A stretch of DNA of 64,000 nucleotides, taken from positions 47,900-111,899 of the forward strand of contig NZ_WUYX01000023.1 of NCBI RefSeq assembly GCF_009834785.1, written 5' to 3'. Positions 1 through 8,498 of this stretch are shown here, in pieces (position 1 is the stretch's first letter; every line of letters starts with the position of its first letter). Origin of the DNA: Natronorubrum halalkaliphilum. Lineage in GTDB: Archaea > Halobacteriota > Halobacteria > Halobacteriales > Natrialbaceae. The translations under genes were made by a program, and so were the position numbers. The notes under the pieces were generated by a model. It saw nothing but the letters and a program-made list of their open reading frames with translations. It was not told where the DNA came from and did not search any database.

Positions 1-252
1 CCCATGGAACTGCTCGCCTTCGTGATTCCCCACGGGATCTTCGAGATTCCGGCCATCTTCATCGCCACCGCGGTCGGGATCTGGCTGGGGCTCGTCGGCT
101 GGCGGACATACCGGGGTCGGATGAGCCGAACGGCGTTTGCGGACGCCCTCGAGCGCGCCTTCTGGGTTCTCGTCGGCGTGGGCCTCCTGCTAGCCGTCGC
201 GGCGTTCGTCGAGGGGTTCATCAGCCCGTACTACTTCCGGCTGTTCCTCTAA
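1..252 (+). CDS. SpoIIM-like membrane protein, C-terminal fragment
   Basis: This is the C-terminal end of a gene that begins before the window; the frame is open to base 1, so the ATG at 4 is probably internal. The visible 83 residues include PHGIFEIPAIFIATAVG, which resembles the signature of the stage II sporulation protein M (DUF95) integral membrane family. Two hydrophobic segments are visible, one at about residues 5-33 and one at about 50-70. The archaeal members have no sporulation role and their function is unknown. The call rests on a short fragment, so the family is fairly likely but not certain. Confidence 0.6.
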   Translation, partial: PMELLAFVIPHGIFEIPAIFIATAVGIWLGLVGWRTYRGRMSRTAFADALERAFWVLVGVGLLLAVAAFVEGFISPYYFRLFL

Positions 253-358
253 GCACGAGGCGAGCCTCGCCGTCGGCTCCGGGAACGGCGTCCGCCGTAC
301 GCGTCAGCTACTTTTCATCACCGGTATAGCTATGTTCGGGGCGTGTCACAGTCCAATC

Positions 359-811
359 ATGATCTCGGACACTCGCTCTCGACGGACGGTCGCGTACTGT
401 CTGGTGGGGGGAATCGTCCACGCGATACTCGCGCTCTGGCTGGGCGCGGCGGTTCGGGGCCGTTCGATTCCGGTATCGACGCCGGACACGCCGTCGGGAG
501 GACTGGTCGTTGCAGTGACGCTCGTCGGACTCGTTCTCCTCGGCGCGGTTCCGCTCGCGTTGCGTATCCGTAAGCGGCTCGTGACGCCGCTCGTCGCCCT
601 CGGTGTCCTCTTTGCGTGGGCGTTCGTCAGTAGCTGGTTTCACTTCGAGACGGCACGGGACACGGGGGCGACGCCGACCGGGTTGTACGCGGACTCGCTG
701 TTCGGCGTTCTCTGGTTCGTTCCGCTCGCCGTCGTTCTCCTTCTCGGAATCGTCGAGTACGCGGTTCGAACTCGTTTCGACAGCCACCGGTTCAGCGCCG
801 TCCAGAACTGA
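359..811 (+). CDS. Four-TM hypothetical membrane protein
   Basis: A 150-aa protein with four hydrophobic segments (about residues 9-30, 48-68, 78-95 and 122-142), separated by Arg-rich cytoplasmic loops. I do not recognise the family. An in-frame ATG also lies at 332, but a TATA-like GGTATAGCT at 321-329 suits a leaderless start at 359 better. It follows the SpoIIM-like gene on the same strand after about 100 nt, so co-transcription is possible but not shown. It is probably a small haloarchaeal membrane protein; no function is proposed. Confidence 0.65.
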   Translation: MISDTRSRRTVAYCLVGGIVHAILALWLGAAVRGRSIPVSTPDTPSGGLVVAVTLVGLVLLGAVPLALRIRKRLVTPLVALGVLFAWAFVSSWFHFETARDTGATPTGLYADSLFGVLWFVPLAVVLLLGIVEYAVRTRFDSHRFSAVQN

Positions 812-1016
812 GCGACCGATCGATCGAAGACGCGGTTTCTGTATCCCCTTGGCCCCTCACGAACGAGACGACAGAACCCGTCTTCCGTCCCGGTCCAATC
901 ATCGTCCCACTGAACCGGTGTTATTGGCGAACTGACGGAACGCCAGTGCCGTCCGACCCCGCCGCTGGCTGGGAGACACCGAACCAATAAAGACGGACGC
1001 CTCCGTGCTCGAATAC

Positions 1017-1976
1017 ATGACGACGACGCTCGGAACGGCGAGCGCGGGACCCGGCGAGATCGATACGGGTCGTCTCGAGGTCGGCGAAACCCGAGACGGG
1101 AGCCCGTTCGGTCTGCCGGTCGCCGTGATCAACGGCGAGCGGCCGGGAAAGACGCTTTATATGCAGGCGGCGAGCGACGGTGACGAACTCAACGGTGTGG
1201 GGGTCATCCAGCGCGTCGTTCCGCAACTCGATCCCGCCGAGATCGCCGGGACGATACTGATCGTGGGAATTGTTAACTACCACGCGTTTCAGGTCGCAGA
1301 ACATCGCAACCCGATCGACGACACGAAGATGAACCGAGCCTATCCGGGCAACGAAACCGGCACCTCGAGCGAACGGATCGCGGCCGCGACGTTCGAGGCG
1401 GCCAGCCGGGCGGATCTGATCCTCGATCTCCACCAGGGGTCGACCAGCCGGATGATCGACGAGGTCCGGGTCCGCTGTGGCAAGCGCCACCGCCTTCACG
1501 ACGACTGTCTCGAGCTCGCGAAGGTCTTCGGCTGCGGCCACGTCCTCGATCAGAAGGGGCCGGACGGACAACTCGCCCGCGCCGCACCCGACGAGGGCGT
1601 GCCGACCGTCGATCCCGAACTCGGCGGTGCCGTCGGCTGGGACGAGACGAGCATCGAGAAGGGTGTCGACGGCGTGTTCAACGTCCTCACCTACTACGGC
1701 TTCCTCGACGGCAGCGTGGCGGTCGAGTCCCAGACCCGTGCCCGCGGGTTCGACCAGTACGGCGCGCCGGGCGGCGGGCTCGTCTCGTTCCGGACGGAAC
1801 TGGGCGAATCCGTCCGGAGCGGCGACACGCTGTTCGAGGTGACGACGCCCTTCGGCGAACCGAAAGCTGAGGTGACGGCCGACAGCAACGGGATCCTTTG
1901 GCGGACCCGCCGACTGCCACAGGTCGCATCCGGCGAGTACGTCTGCTCCGTCGCCACCGACATCGACGACTATTAA
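1017..1976 (+). CDS. Succinylglutamate desuccinylase/aspartoacylase-family deacylase
   Basis: A 319-aa member of the AstE/AspA zinc carboxypeptidase-like family, which removes acyl groups from N-acyl amino acids or related amides. Visible features are the metal-site segment AASDGDELNG (about residues 46-55), the later LDLHQGS segment carrying the third metal ligand (about 136-142), and a C-terminal lipoyl-like beta domain (FEVTTPFGEPKAEVTADSNG). Most relatives have G-x-HGDE at the first site; here the His position is Asp. A GTG at 1005 would add four residues, but the ATG at 1017 was chosen because the frame then starts with a typical MTTT. The PLP-enzyme gene begins one base after its stop, so the two are very likely translated from one mRNA. 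The substrate is unknown. Confidence 0.8.
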   Translation: MTTTLGTASAGPGEIDTGRLEVGETRDGSPFGLPVAVINGERPGKTLYMQAASDGDELNGVGVIQRVVPQLDPAEIAGTILIVGIVNYHAFQVAEHRNPIDDTKMNRAYPGNETGTSSERIAAATFEAASRADLILDLHQGSTSRMIDEVRVRCGKRHRLHDDCLELAKVFGCGHVLDQKGPDGQLARAAPDEGVPTVDPELGGAVGWDETSIEKGVDGVFNVLTYYGFLDGSVAVESQTRARGFDQYGAPGGGLVSFRTELGESVRSGDTLFEVTTPFGEPKAEVTADSNGILWRTRRLPQVASGEYVCSVATDIDDY

Positions 1977-1977
1977 C

Positions 1978-3081
1978 ATGCCATCTGACCTCACCTGCCC
2001 GAACTGCGACATCATCTACGAGGCCGGTCCGAACGAACCGTGGCGCTGTGCGTGTGGCCACGCCCTCGAGTTCACCGAGCGACCGCACCCGAAGGGCGAG
2101 CCGCTGCCCCTGCACAGCCTCGACACCAGCGACGGCCTCTGGACGTTCTTCGAGTTCCTGCCGATCGAAAAGCACGTAACCTTCCACGAGGGGTTCACGC
2201 CGCTGGTCGACGCCCCCGAGTGGGACGCCCAGTTCAAACTCGAGTACGTCTTCCCGACCGGCTCGTTCAAGGACCGCGGCGCGACGACGACGCTCTCTCG
2301 AGCCGTCGAACTCGGCGTCGACAAGATCATCGAAGACTCCTCGGGCAACGCCGGGGCCGCGATCGCGACGTACGCGGCTCGGGCGGGCATCGAAGCGGAC
2401 ATCTACGTCCCGGCGAACGTCAAACAGTCCAAGCTGATGACGATCCAGCGGGCCGACGCCCGCCCGGTCCGGATCGAGGGGAGTCGGCAGGACGTGACCG
2501 ACGCCTGTATCGACGCCGTCGAGGAGGGCGAGGGCTGGTACGCCAGCCACGCCTGGAACCCGGCGTTCTACGCTGGCACGATGACCGTTGCGTTCGAAAT
2601 CGCCGCCCAGAAGGGGTGGACCGTCCCGGACGCCGTCGTGCTCCCGCTCGGGCACGGAACGCTCTTCCTCGGCGCCTATCGCGGCTTCTCGCTGCTCAAG
2701 GAGGCAGGGATCACCGATCGCACGCCCCGACTGCTCGGCGCGCAGGCGGCGGGCTATGCACCCATCGTCGACGAACTCGGCGGCGCGACGACGGACGAAG
2801 ACGGCGAGGGGACGGACATCGCCGACGGCATCAAGATCACTGAACCCGCTCGCAAGGACGAGATTCTCACCGCCATCGACGCGACCGACGGCGACGCTAT
2901 CGCGCTCGGCTCGGATCCGGTCGAGACCGCGCTCGACCGACTCCACCGCGGCGGGTTCTACGTCGAGCCAACCTGTGCCGTCGCCCCCGCGGCCCTCGAG
3001 GAGTACCGCGAGCGAGGCGTGCTCGAGGAAGGGGCCGACGTCGTCGTCCCGCTGACGGGAAGCGGATTGAAAACGCTTTGA
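1978..3081 (+). CDS. Threonine synthase-like PLP-dependent enzyme
   Basis: A 367-aa fold-type II pyridoxal-phosphate enzyme. The N-terminus has a zinc-ribbon-like CPNCDIIY...CACG pair of Cys pairs, as in archaeal threonine synthases. The PLP lysine is in PTGSFKDRGA (about residues 92-101), followed by the EDSSGNAGAA phosphate-binding segment. Close to the C-terminus is PLTGSGLKTL, typical of threonine synthase (O-phosphohomoserine to threonine). Haloarchaea carry several paralogues, and this copy lies beside an AstE-like deacylase rather than homoserine pathway genes, so it may act on another substrate. The ATG is one base after the upstream stop. Confidence 0.8.
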   Translation: MPSDLTCPNCDIIYEAGPNEPWRCACGHALEFTERPHPKGEPLPLHSLDTSDGLWTFFEFLPIEKHVTFHEGFTPLVDAPEWDAQFKLEYVFPTGSFKDRGATTTLSRAVELGVDKIIEDSSGNAGAAIATYAARAGIEADIYVPANVKQSKLMTIQRADARPVRIEGSRQDVTDACIDAVEEGEGWYASHAWNPAFYAGTMTVAFEIAAQKGWTVPDAVVLPLGHGTLFLGAYRGFSLLKEAGITDRTPRLLGAQAAGYAPIVDELGGATTDEDGEGTDIADGIKITEPARKDEILTAIDATDGDAIALGSDPVETALDRLHRGGFYVEPTCAVAPAALEEYRERGVLEEGADVVVPLTGSGLKTL

Positions 3082-3107
3082 TACCCTCGGTTCGGATGAG
3101 TCGGTAG

Positions 3108-3644
3108 ATGGTTAGCCGTCCCGCCGAGTACTGCCCGCACTGCGGCACCTCTCTCGAGACGATCACGTTCGACGCCCGCGAGCGCGAGCGCTGTCCGGCC
3201 TGCGAGGACGTGATCTGGCACAACCCGGTGCCCTGTGCCAGCGTCGCGGTCGTCGATCGGTCGGGTTCCGAACCCGCGGTGCTCTGTGTCGAACGGGCCG
3301 TCCCGCCGGGCGTCGGCGAGTGGACGATCCCCGGCGGCCACATGGAGATCGGCGAGGAGCCGGCGGTCGCCGCCGCCCGCGAACTCGAGGAAGAAACCGG
3401 CGTCGCCGTCGATCCCGGAGCGCTCGAGATTCTCGACGCGGCGTCTCTGCCGCCCCGGGAGGGAAAACACGTCGTGACGATTCACTACGTCGCACGGCGG
3501 GCCGATGCCGCGGGGGAGCCGACGGCGGGAAGCGACGCGAGCACGGCTCGGTTCTGGACGCCGAGCGAATTCGACGCGACCGACGAGACGTTTCGGCCGG
3601 TACACGAGGAACGGTTCCGCGCTGCCGCCGAGCGATTCGACTGA
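3108..3644 (+). CDS. Nudix hydrolase with N-terminal zinc ribbon
   Basis: A 178-aa protein with an N-terminal zinc ribbon (CPHCGTSLE at about residues 8-16, then CPACEDVIWHNP at about 29-40) and a Nudix domain. The Nudix box reads GGHMEIGEEPAVAAARELEE followed by ETGVAV (about residues 77-102) and contains the catalytic REx2EE residues. Nudix enzymes cleave nucleoside diphosphates linked to another moiety. The ribbon-Nudix arrangement resembles the NudC/ADP-ribose pyrophosphatase side of the family, but the substrate cannot be read from the sequence. It lies 26 nt after the PLP enzyme on the same strand and may be read through from it. Confidence 0.85.
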   Translation: MVSRPAEYCPHCGTSLETITFDARERERCPACEDVIWHNPVPCASVAVVDRSGSEPAVLCVERAVPPGVGEWTIPGGHMEIGEEPAVAAARELEEETGVAVDPGALEILDAASLPPREGKHVVTIHYVARRADAAGEPTAGSDASTARFWTPSEFDATDETFRPVHEERFRAAAERFD

Positions 3645-3744
3645 TCGGTCCGTTACCGGATCACACGGCCCACCTACAGCTACCGACCCCTTCGAGCCAG
3701 CCAGTATCAACAGATTCAGTAGCGGCCCGACCGTGGATCGAACG

Positions 3745-4425
3745 ATGAGTATTCCGTCGTTCGTTATCGGGATCGCCGGTGGGACGGGAGCGGGGAAGAC
3801 GACCGTCGCACGCACCGTCGCGGACACCGTCGGCGAGGCCGTCACCCGCATTCCGATCGACAACTACTACGAGGACCTCTCGCATCTCGCGTTCGAGGAA
3901 CGAACGGAGGTCAACTACGACCATCCGGACGCCTTCGAGTGGGAACTGCTCCGAGAGCAACTGAACGCGCTCTTGATGGGCCAGCCGATCGAGATGCCCC
4001 AGTACGATTTCGAGGCCCACAATCGCACGGACGAGCGCGTGACGGTCGAACCGACGGACGTGATCGTCCTCGAGGGAATCTTCTCGCTGTACGACGAGGA
4101 CATCCTCGAGATGCTCGACCTCTGTGTGTACGTCATGACCGACGCGGACGTCCGCATTCTTCGGCGCATCGAGCGCGACGTTATCGACCGCGGACGCGGC
4201 CTCGAAGGCGTGATCGACCAGTACCTCGAGACGGTCAAACCGATGCACGAGCAGTTCGTCGAACCGACGAAGAAGAACGCGGACGTGATCATCCCCGAAG
4301 GCGCAAACCGAGTGGCCGTCGACCTGCTGATCGAGAAGATACAGGCCGAACTCGCTGCCGACGGTCCCGAGCGAACGGACGACCCGGACTCCGAACTGTC
4401 GTTTTCCGAACCCCCGCGCGACTGA
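3745..4425 (+). CDS. udk: Uridine kinase
   Basis: A 226-aa P-loop kinase of the uridine kinase/phosphoribulokinase family, which phosphorylates uridine and cytidine in pyrimidine salvage. The Walker A is GIAGGTGAGKTT (about residues 9-20), followed by the nucleoside-site segment DNYYEDLSH, NYDHPDAFEW, the PQYDFEAHNR loop and VLEGIFSLYD. The frame extends upstream to 3505, but the ATG at 3745 sits directly before the conserved core. The acidic tail (residues 207-226) is a haloarchaeal extension. Its TGA stop is the first three bases of palindromic element A1. Confidence 0.93.
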   Translation: MSIPSFVIGIAGGTGAGKTTVARTVADTVGEAVTRIPIDNYYEDLSHLAFEERTEVNYDHPDAFEWELLREQLNALLMGQPIEMPQYDFEAHNRTDERVTVEPTDVIVLEGIFSLYDEDILEMLDLCVYVMTDADVRILRRIERDVIDRGRGLEGVIDQYLETVKPMHEQFVEPTKKNADVIIPEGANRVAVDLLIEKIQAELAADGPERTDDPDSELSFSEPPRD

Positions 4426-4507
4426 TACGATCTGCTGTACCGATTTACCGCGGGACCACGACCCGTCCTGCGGTCCTACCGGAAACGACTTCCAACGGTT
4501 CGTATGA
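4423..4507. repeat. Family A palindromic element, copy A1
   Basis: An imperfect inverted repeat of about 85 bp starting TGATACGATCTGCTGTACC and ending GGTTCGTATGA. The core is a hairpin with arms ACCGCGGGAC and GTCCTGCGGT. It resembles the other family A copies in this window, and its core is closest to copy A5 near 50.2 kb. The outer TGA is the udk stop codon, so the element begins within the coding sequence. It sits between udk and argS and may act as a terminator or be a non-autonomous mobile element. Confidence 0.6.
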
Positions 4508-4544
4508 CACTCTCGCCCGACTCGGCAGCCAAACCCGACATTCC

Positions 4545-4550
4545 TTTACT
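4545..4550 (+). promoter_or_regulatory. TATA-like element of argS
   Basis: TTTACT is centred about 25 nt before the argS ATG, the distance expected for a leaderless haloarchaeal transcript. No Shine-Dalgarno sequence is seen before the ATG, consistent with leaderless translation. Confidence 0.4.
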
Positions 4551-4572
4551 CGAGCCCTGAATACGAGCGGGT

Positions 4573-6360
4573 ATGTTCCTCTCCCTACGCGCCGAGGTCG
4601 AGGCCGCTCTCGAGGCGGCACTCGCCGAACTCGAGTTCCCGACGGACGATCTCGGGATCGAAGAACCGCCGGAAGACGTCGAGAGCGTCCTCGCCTCGAG
4701 CGTCGCCTTCCGCCTCGCGAGCGAGGCGGGCGCGCCGCCGCCGCAGGTCGCCGGCCGACTCGCCGAGTCGATCGACGCCGACGAACTGACCTACGTCGCT
4801 GAGATCCAGACCCAGGGGCCGTACCTCAACTTCCTGCCGAGCGACGCCTACTTCGCCCAGACCCTCGAGACCGCCACCGACAAGAGCTACGGCGCACTCG
4901 AGGATCGCGAGACGTCGGTCGTCGTCGAACACACCAGCGCGAACCCGACGGGGCCGGTCCACGTCGGTCGTGCACGAAACCCGATCATCGGCGATGCCGT
5001 GGCGAACCTACTGGAGTTCGCCGGCTACGACGTCGACCGTCACTACTACGTCAACGACGCCGGTCGCCAGATCGCGACGTTCACCTGGGCCTACGAGACG
5101 TTCGACGAGTCCGATCTCGAGACGGAGCCCGAACGCGACCGCATCGAGTACGACCTCGTCCGCTACTATCGCATCGGGAACGCGTTCCTCGAGGACGGCC
5201 CCGAAGACGAGGTCGAGGCCGCCGAAGCCGAAATTGAGTCGATCATGCAGGGTCTCGAGTCCGGCGACGAGGAGGCCTACGAACGGGTCAGCGAGGTTGT
5301 CGATCAGGTGCTGTCGGGGATGAAAGGCTGCCTCGAGCGCCTCCCCGCCGAGTTCGACGAGTTCGTCAAGGAGACGCGGTTCATGCGAAACGAGGCGACC
5401 GACGACGTCGTCGAGCGGCTCAAGGAACTCGACGAGGCCGTCTACGAGGACGAGGCCTGGCAGCTCGAACTGGAAGACCACGGCCTCGACAACAACCTCG
5501 TCTTCCTGCGGTCGGACGGGACCTCCCTCTACGCCACCCGCGATCTGGCCCACCACGAGTGGAAGTTCGACAACTACGACCGCGCGGTGACGATCCTCGG
5601 CGAGGACCACAAGCTGCAGGCCAAACAGATCACGACGACGCTCGAGTTGCTTGGAACCGACACCGACGACCTCCGACAGGTGCTCTACTCCTACGTCAAC
5701 CTGCCGGAAGGCAAGATGAGCACGCGCCGCGGCACCGGCGTCGATCTGGACGATCTGCTCGACGAGGCGATCGACCGCGCCCGCGAGGAGGTCGAGGACC
5801 GTCTGGACGACCGCATCCGCGACGACGACTTAGACGAGGACGATATCGAGCGAATCGCCCACCAGGTCGGCATCGGCGCGGTCCGGTACGACATCGTCTC
5901 CAAACAGCCGACGAAGGCGATCACCTTCGAGTGGGAGCAGGCGCTGGACTTCGAGGCCCAGTCCGCACCGTACGTCCAGTACGTCCACGCGCGCTGTTGT
6001 GGTATCTTAGAGGAGGCCGGACTCGATCCCGAAACCGACCTCGCGGCACAGGACATCGAACTCGACGCGCTCGACGCCGATCTGCTCGAGACCCAGGCCG
6101 AACGCGACCTGCTCGAGACGATCGCTCGACTGCCGGCCGTTATCGATGAGGCGGCGGACGACTTAGAGCCACACCAGATCGCGACCTACACCCGCGAGTT
6201 CGCCGATCGGTTCAACGCCTTCTACCGGGAGTGTCCGGTGCTGGCCGACGACGTCGATACCGAGGTCAGAGCGGCCCGACTCGCGCTCGTGGCGGCGTCG
6301 AAACACACGGTTGCGAACGCGTTGTCGATCCTCGGCGTCGAACCGCCGCGCTCGATGTAA
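4573..6360 (+). CDS. argS: Arginyl-tRNA synthetase
   Basis: A 595-aa class I aminoacyl-tRNA synthetase that charges tRNA-Arg. The N-terminal Add1-like domain covers about residues 1-110. The HIGH-type motif is [15 protein letters not shown] (about 124-138), and the KMSKS-type loop is [10 protein letters not shown] (about 381-390). The C-terminal DALR anticodon-binding domain includes [20 protein letters not shown] (about residues 535-555) and ends with the family-typical [16 protein letters not shown]. Length and motifs are complete. The long acidic region rich in Asp/Glu in the catalytic insert (about 210-240) is a salt-adaptation feature. Confidence 0.96.
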   Translation: MFLSLRAEVEAALEAALAELEFPTDDLGIEEPPEDVESVLASSVAFRLASEAGAPPPQVAGRLAESIDADELTYVAEIQTQGPYLNFLPSDAYFAQTLETATDKSYGALEDRETSVVVEHTSANPTGPVHVGRARNPIIGDAVANLLEFAGYDVDRHYYVNDAGRQIATFTWAYETFDESDLETEPERDRIEYDLVRYYRIGNAFLEDGPEDEVEAAEAEIESIMQGLESGDEEAYERVSEVVDQVLSGMKGCLERLPAEFDEFVKETRFMRNEATDDVVERLKELDEAVYEDEAWQLELEDHGLDNNLVFLRSDGTSLYATRDLAHHEWKFDNYDRAVTILGEDHKLQAKQITTTLELLGTDTDDLRQVLYSYVNLPEGKMSTRRGTGVDLDDLLDEAIDRAREEVEDRLDDRIRDDDLDEDDIERIAHQVGIGAVRYDIVSKQPTKAITFEWEQALDFEAQSAPYVQYVHARCCGILEEAGLDPETDLAAQDIELDALDADLLETQAERDLLETIARLPAVIDEAADDLEPHQIATYTREFADRFNAFYRECPVLADDVDTEVRAARLALVAASKHTVANALSILGVEPPRSM

Positions 6361-6522
6361 GCTGTACCGGCCTGCGATGTGCCTGTCGCGCGGGCCGGAA
6401 CTCGACGACCCGGCGCGAAATTCAGCTTCGTCGAACGAGCCGCGTCGCTACTCGAGTCGTCGTCGGCCGAAAAAGTCGAAGTCTTCCGAGTCGGCTCGAC
6501 AGTCACGCGGGCGACTGCGCGG

Positions 6523-7062
6523 TCACTCTGCTGTCTTCTTGACCTTGTCGATGAACTCGTCTTTCGAGATGTCGCCCTTGTGGTAGTCGGCGATCCACTG
6601 GACGTCGACGGACAGCGAGACCACTTGCTTGTCTTTGTGGTCGATGGTCCAGTCGATCGTCTTGATCTTGCTCATGAACCGCTCGAGATCCATGGTCGCC
6701 TTGTCGATGTCATCGGCGAGTGTCCTGAGTTCGGCGTACAGTTTTTCGAGATCGGTGATCTCGGTCGATGCGACGACGCTGACTTTGTCGTCTTTGCGTT
6801 CGATTCGCTTCACCGACACCGCATCGCTGTCGAGGTCTAATTTCTTGCCGTCGAACCCGGGGACGTCGTCGATATCGTGATCGTCGTTGTCGTGATCGCC
6901 GTTATCGTCGTGGTCGCCGTTGTCGTCACCGTTACCGTTGTCGGTGATCGATTCTTCGGAGTCGTCGGATCCGTTCTCGTCGCCGGTCTCGCTACTGGAA
7001 CAACCAGCGAGTGCGGTCGCGAGCGCTGCGCCACTGCCAAGGAGGATTTTTCGTCGCTCCAT
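6523..7062 (-). CDS. Acidic Tat-type lipoprotein, unknown function
   Basis: A 179-aa protein. The leader MERRKILLGSGAALATALAGC has a twin-Arg and a lipobox ending in Cys (LAGC, Cys21), so it should be exported and lipid-anchored on the outer face of the membrane. Residues 22-75 are a low-complexity Asp/Gly/Asn/His linker containing repeated NGDHDDNGDHD units. The remaining 100 residues form a predicted helical, weakly charged domain (residues about 85-179). I do not recognise the domain. It is convergent with argS and its own promoter lies on the far side, facing the minD-like gene. Confidence 0.75.
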   Translation of the reverse strand: MERRKILLGSGAALATALAGCSSSETGDENGSDDSEESITDNGNGDDNGDHDDNGDHDNDDHDIDDVPGFDGKKLDLDSDAVSVKRIERKDDKVSVVASTEITDLEKLYAELRTLADDIDKATMDLERFMSKIKTIDWTIDHKDKQVVSLSVDVQWIADYHKGDISKDEFIDKVKKTAE

Positions 7063-7367
7063 GGTCGAGTCATCGATAACGGAGGTGATTAGTAATCAGA
7101 TCGTTACCATTTTTCTCTCGTGACCATCGGCGATACTTCGGATATCGCGCGTTATACGCCCGCTGTAGCGTTTTGAGTGACTCTTCTCGAGGTACTTTCC
7201 GATCGAATGGAGGTCGTTACCCCAGTTGTGACAGACACTAACTACTGATACTCTTATCGCAACGACAGTTTCCGATTCGACACGGTCTGGCGCTCCGTGC
7301 CAGTAATACCCGGTATAGGGGCCGCTTACAGGCGAAAATATTCGCTCCCAGAACGGAAACTGTTGGC
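7063..7367. other. Intergenic region with a 13-bp palindrome
   Basis: This is 305 bp without a convincing gene, upstream of the lipoprotein and downstream of the minD-like gene. TGATTAGTAATCA at 7086-7098 is a perfect palindrome around a central base and lies 24-36 nt before the lipoprotein start, where the TATA element or an operator would be expected. Nothing else was recognised. Confidence 0.4.
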
Positions 7368-8270
7368 TCAGGGATCGGATTCGGCTTCCGTGATCGCGTT
7401 CGAAACGTCGTCGTGTGCTGCTTCCCGCTCGTCGGCTTCCTCGTCGGAGACCGGCGAATCGGAATCGGAATCGGAAACGGGTTCCGACTCGGTATCGTCA
7501 CCGTCCTCCGGTGGCACATCGTCGTCTTTCGTCTCCGGCGTACTCGTCGGCGTCGGAATATCGATGCCGGCCAGGTCGGCCGCGAGCTGTCGGTAGCCGA
7601 CCGCCGCGGGGCCATCTGGCTCGTAGACGACCAGCGGCGTTCCGGCGTAGACGCTCTCGCGGGCCGCGGGATCGTCGGGGATCGTCCCCAGCAGAGGGGT
7701 TCCTAACTGATCGGCGATTTCCTCGTAGGCGATATCGCTGTCCGGCCGCGTCCGGGTTACGATCAGCCCGGTCACCTCGCCGCCTGCCCGCTCGGTCAAC
7801 TCGAGGGTCTTCTTCGAATCGTGAACGGCCGCGGGTTCGGGCGTCGATACGAGGAGGACGGAGTCGGCGAGTCCCAGCGGAAGCACGGTCTCGTGGCTGA
7901 CGCCGGCACCGACGTCGAGAAAGACGTAATCGAACTGGGAGCGGAGATCGTCGACGACCTCGCGAAGGCCCTCGGGGGAGGTGTCGGCGTACTCGTCGAG
8001 GCTGGTCCCGCTCGGAACTGCCACGATGTTCTCTGTGATTCGATAGGTGGCGTCGTCGATCGATGCGTCACCGGACAACACGTCGTGCAGCGTCGTCGAG
8101 TCGGGGGTCAGGCTGACGAACCCGGAGAGGTTCGCCATGCCGAGGTCGACGTCGACGATGGCGACGCGCTCGCCGGCCTGGGCGAGCGCCGTCCCGAGGT
8201 TTACCGTCGTCGTCGTCTTGCCGACACCGCCTTTCCCGCTCGCGATAGCATAGACCGTCTCGTGAGACAT
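7368..8270 (-). CDS. MinD/ParA-family ATPase with acidic tail
   Basis: A 300-aa deviant-Walker ATPase. The P-loop is ASGKGGVGKTTTTVNLG (about residues 10-26) with the signature Lys of the MinD/ParA family; the switch segment is VDVDLGMANL (about 38-47), followed by VFLDVGAG (about 116-123). The ATPase core ends at about residue 240. The last 60 residues are a highly acidic Asp/Glu/Ser tail, and no amphipathic membrane-targeting helix of the bacterial MinD type is obvious. Haloarchaea encode several MinD paralogues, some involved in positioning motility and chemotaxis structures, so a role in spatial organisation is likely, but which paralogue this is cannot be settled here. It is divergent from the aRF1 gene. 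Confidence 0.85.
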   Translation of the reverse strand: MSHETVYAIASGKGGVGKTTTTVNLGTALAQAGERVAIVDVDLGMANLSGFVSLTPDSTTLHDVLSGDASIDDATYRITENIVAVPSGTSLDEYADTSPEGLREVVDDLRSQFDYVFLDVGAGVSHETVLPLGLADSVLLVSTPEPAAVHDSKKTLELTERAGGEVTGLIVTRTRPDSDIAYEEIADQLGTPLLGTIPDDPAARESVYAGTPLVVYEPDGPAAVGYRQLAADLAGIDIPTPTSTPETKDDDVPPEDGDDTESEPVSDSDSDSPVSDEEADEREAAHDDVSNAITEAESDP

Positions 8271-8276
8271 ACTGGA

Positions 8277-8292
8277 TACTGTCCGGACAGTA
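8277..8292. promoter_or_regulatory. 16-bp perfect palindrome before the minD-like gene
   Basis: TACTGTCCGGACAGTA is a perfect palindrome beginning 7 bp upstream of the minD-like start codon. It could be an operator for autoregulation. The core CTGTCCGGACAG also resembles the outer ends of family B elements (ATACTGTNNGACAG), so it may instead be a solitary element end. Confidence 0.45.
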
Positions 8293-8467
8293 GAACGGAA
8301 GCACCGTGAATCTTGCCCCCTGCGTTCGACCGGTGATAGTCATGCCAAAATAACAACAAAATGAACCCTTTTGACGTCCGCGTCGCGAGCGATCGACTCT
8401 CCGCAGCGTCCGCCGGGGCCGAACGCTCTTCGGCAGTCGTTGACACGTCGAACGGTGTGTCAAAGGA

Positions 8468-8473
8468 TTCTTA
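8468..8473 (+). promoter_or_regulatory. TATA-like element of the aRF1 gene
   Basis: TTCTTA is centred about 28 nt before the ATG at 8499, fitting leaderless transcription. A second AT-rich string, GATTTATACG, is only 12 nt from the ATG and is too close to serve as the TATA box for this start. Confidence 0.35.
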
Positions 8474-8498
8474 CCCACAGCCCCGATTTATACGGGTA

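Noticed and set aside
8486..8491. TTTATA as the promoter of aRF1
   Set aside because: It is only about 12 nt before the start codon, too close for a TATA box; TTCTTA at 8468 fits better.
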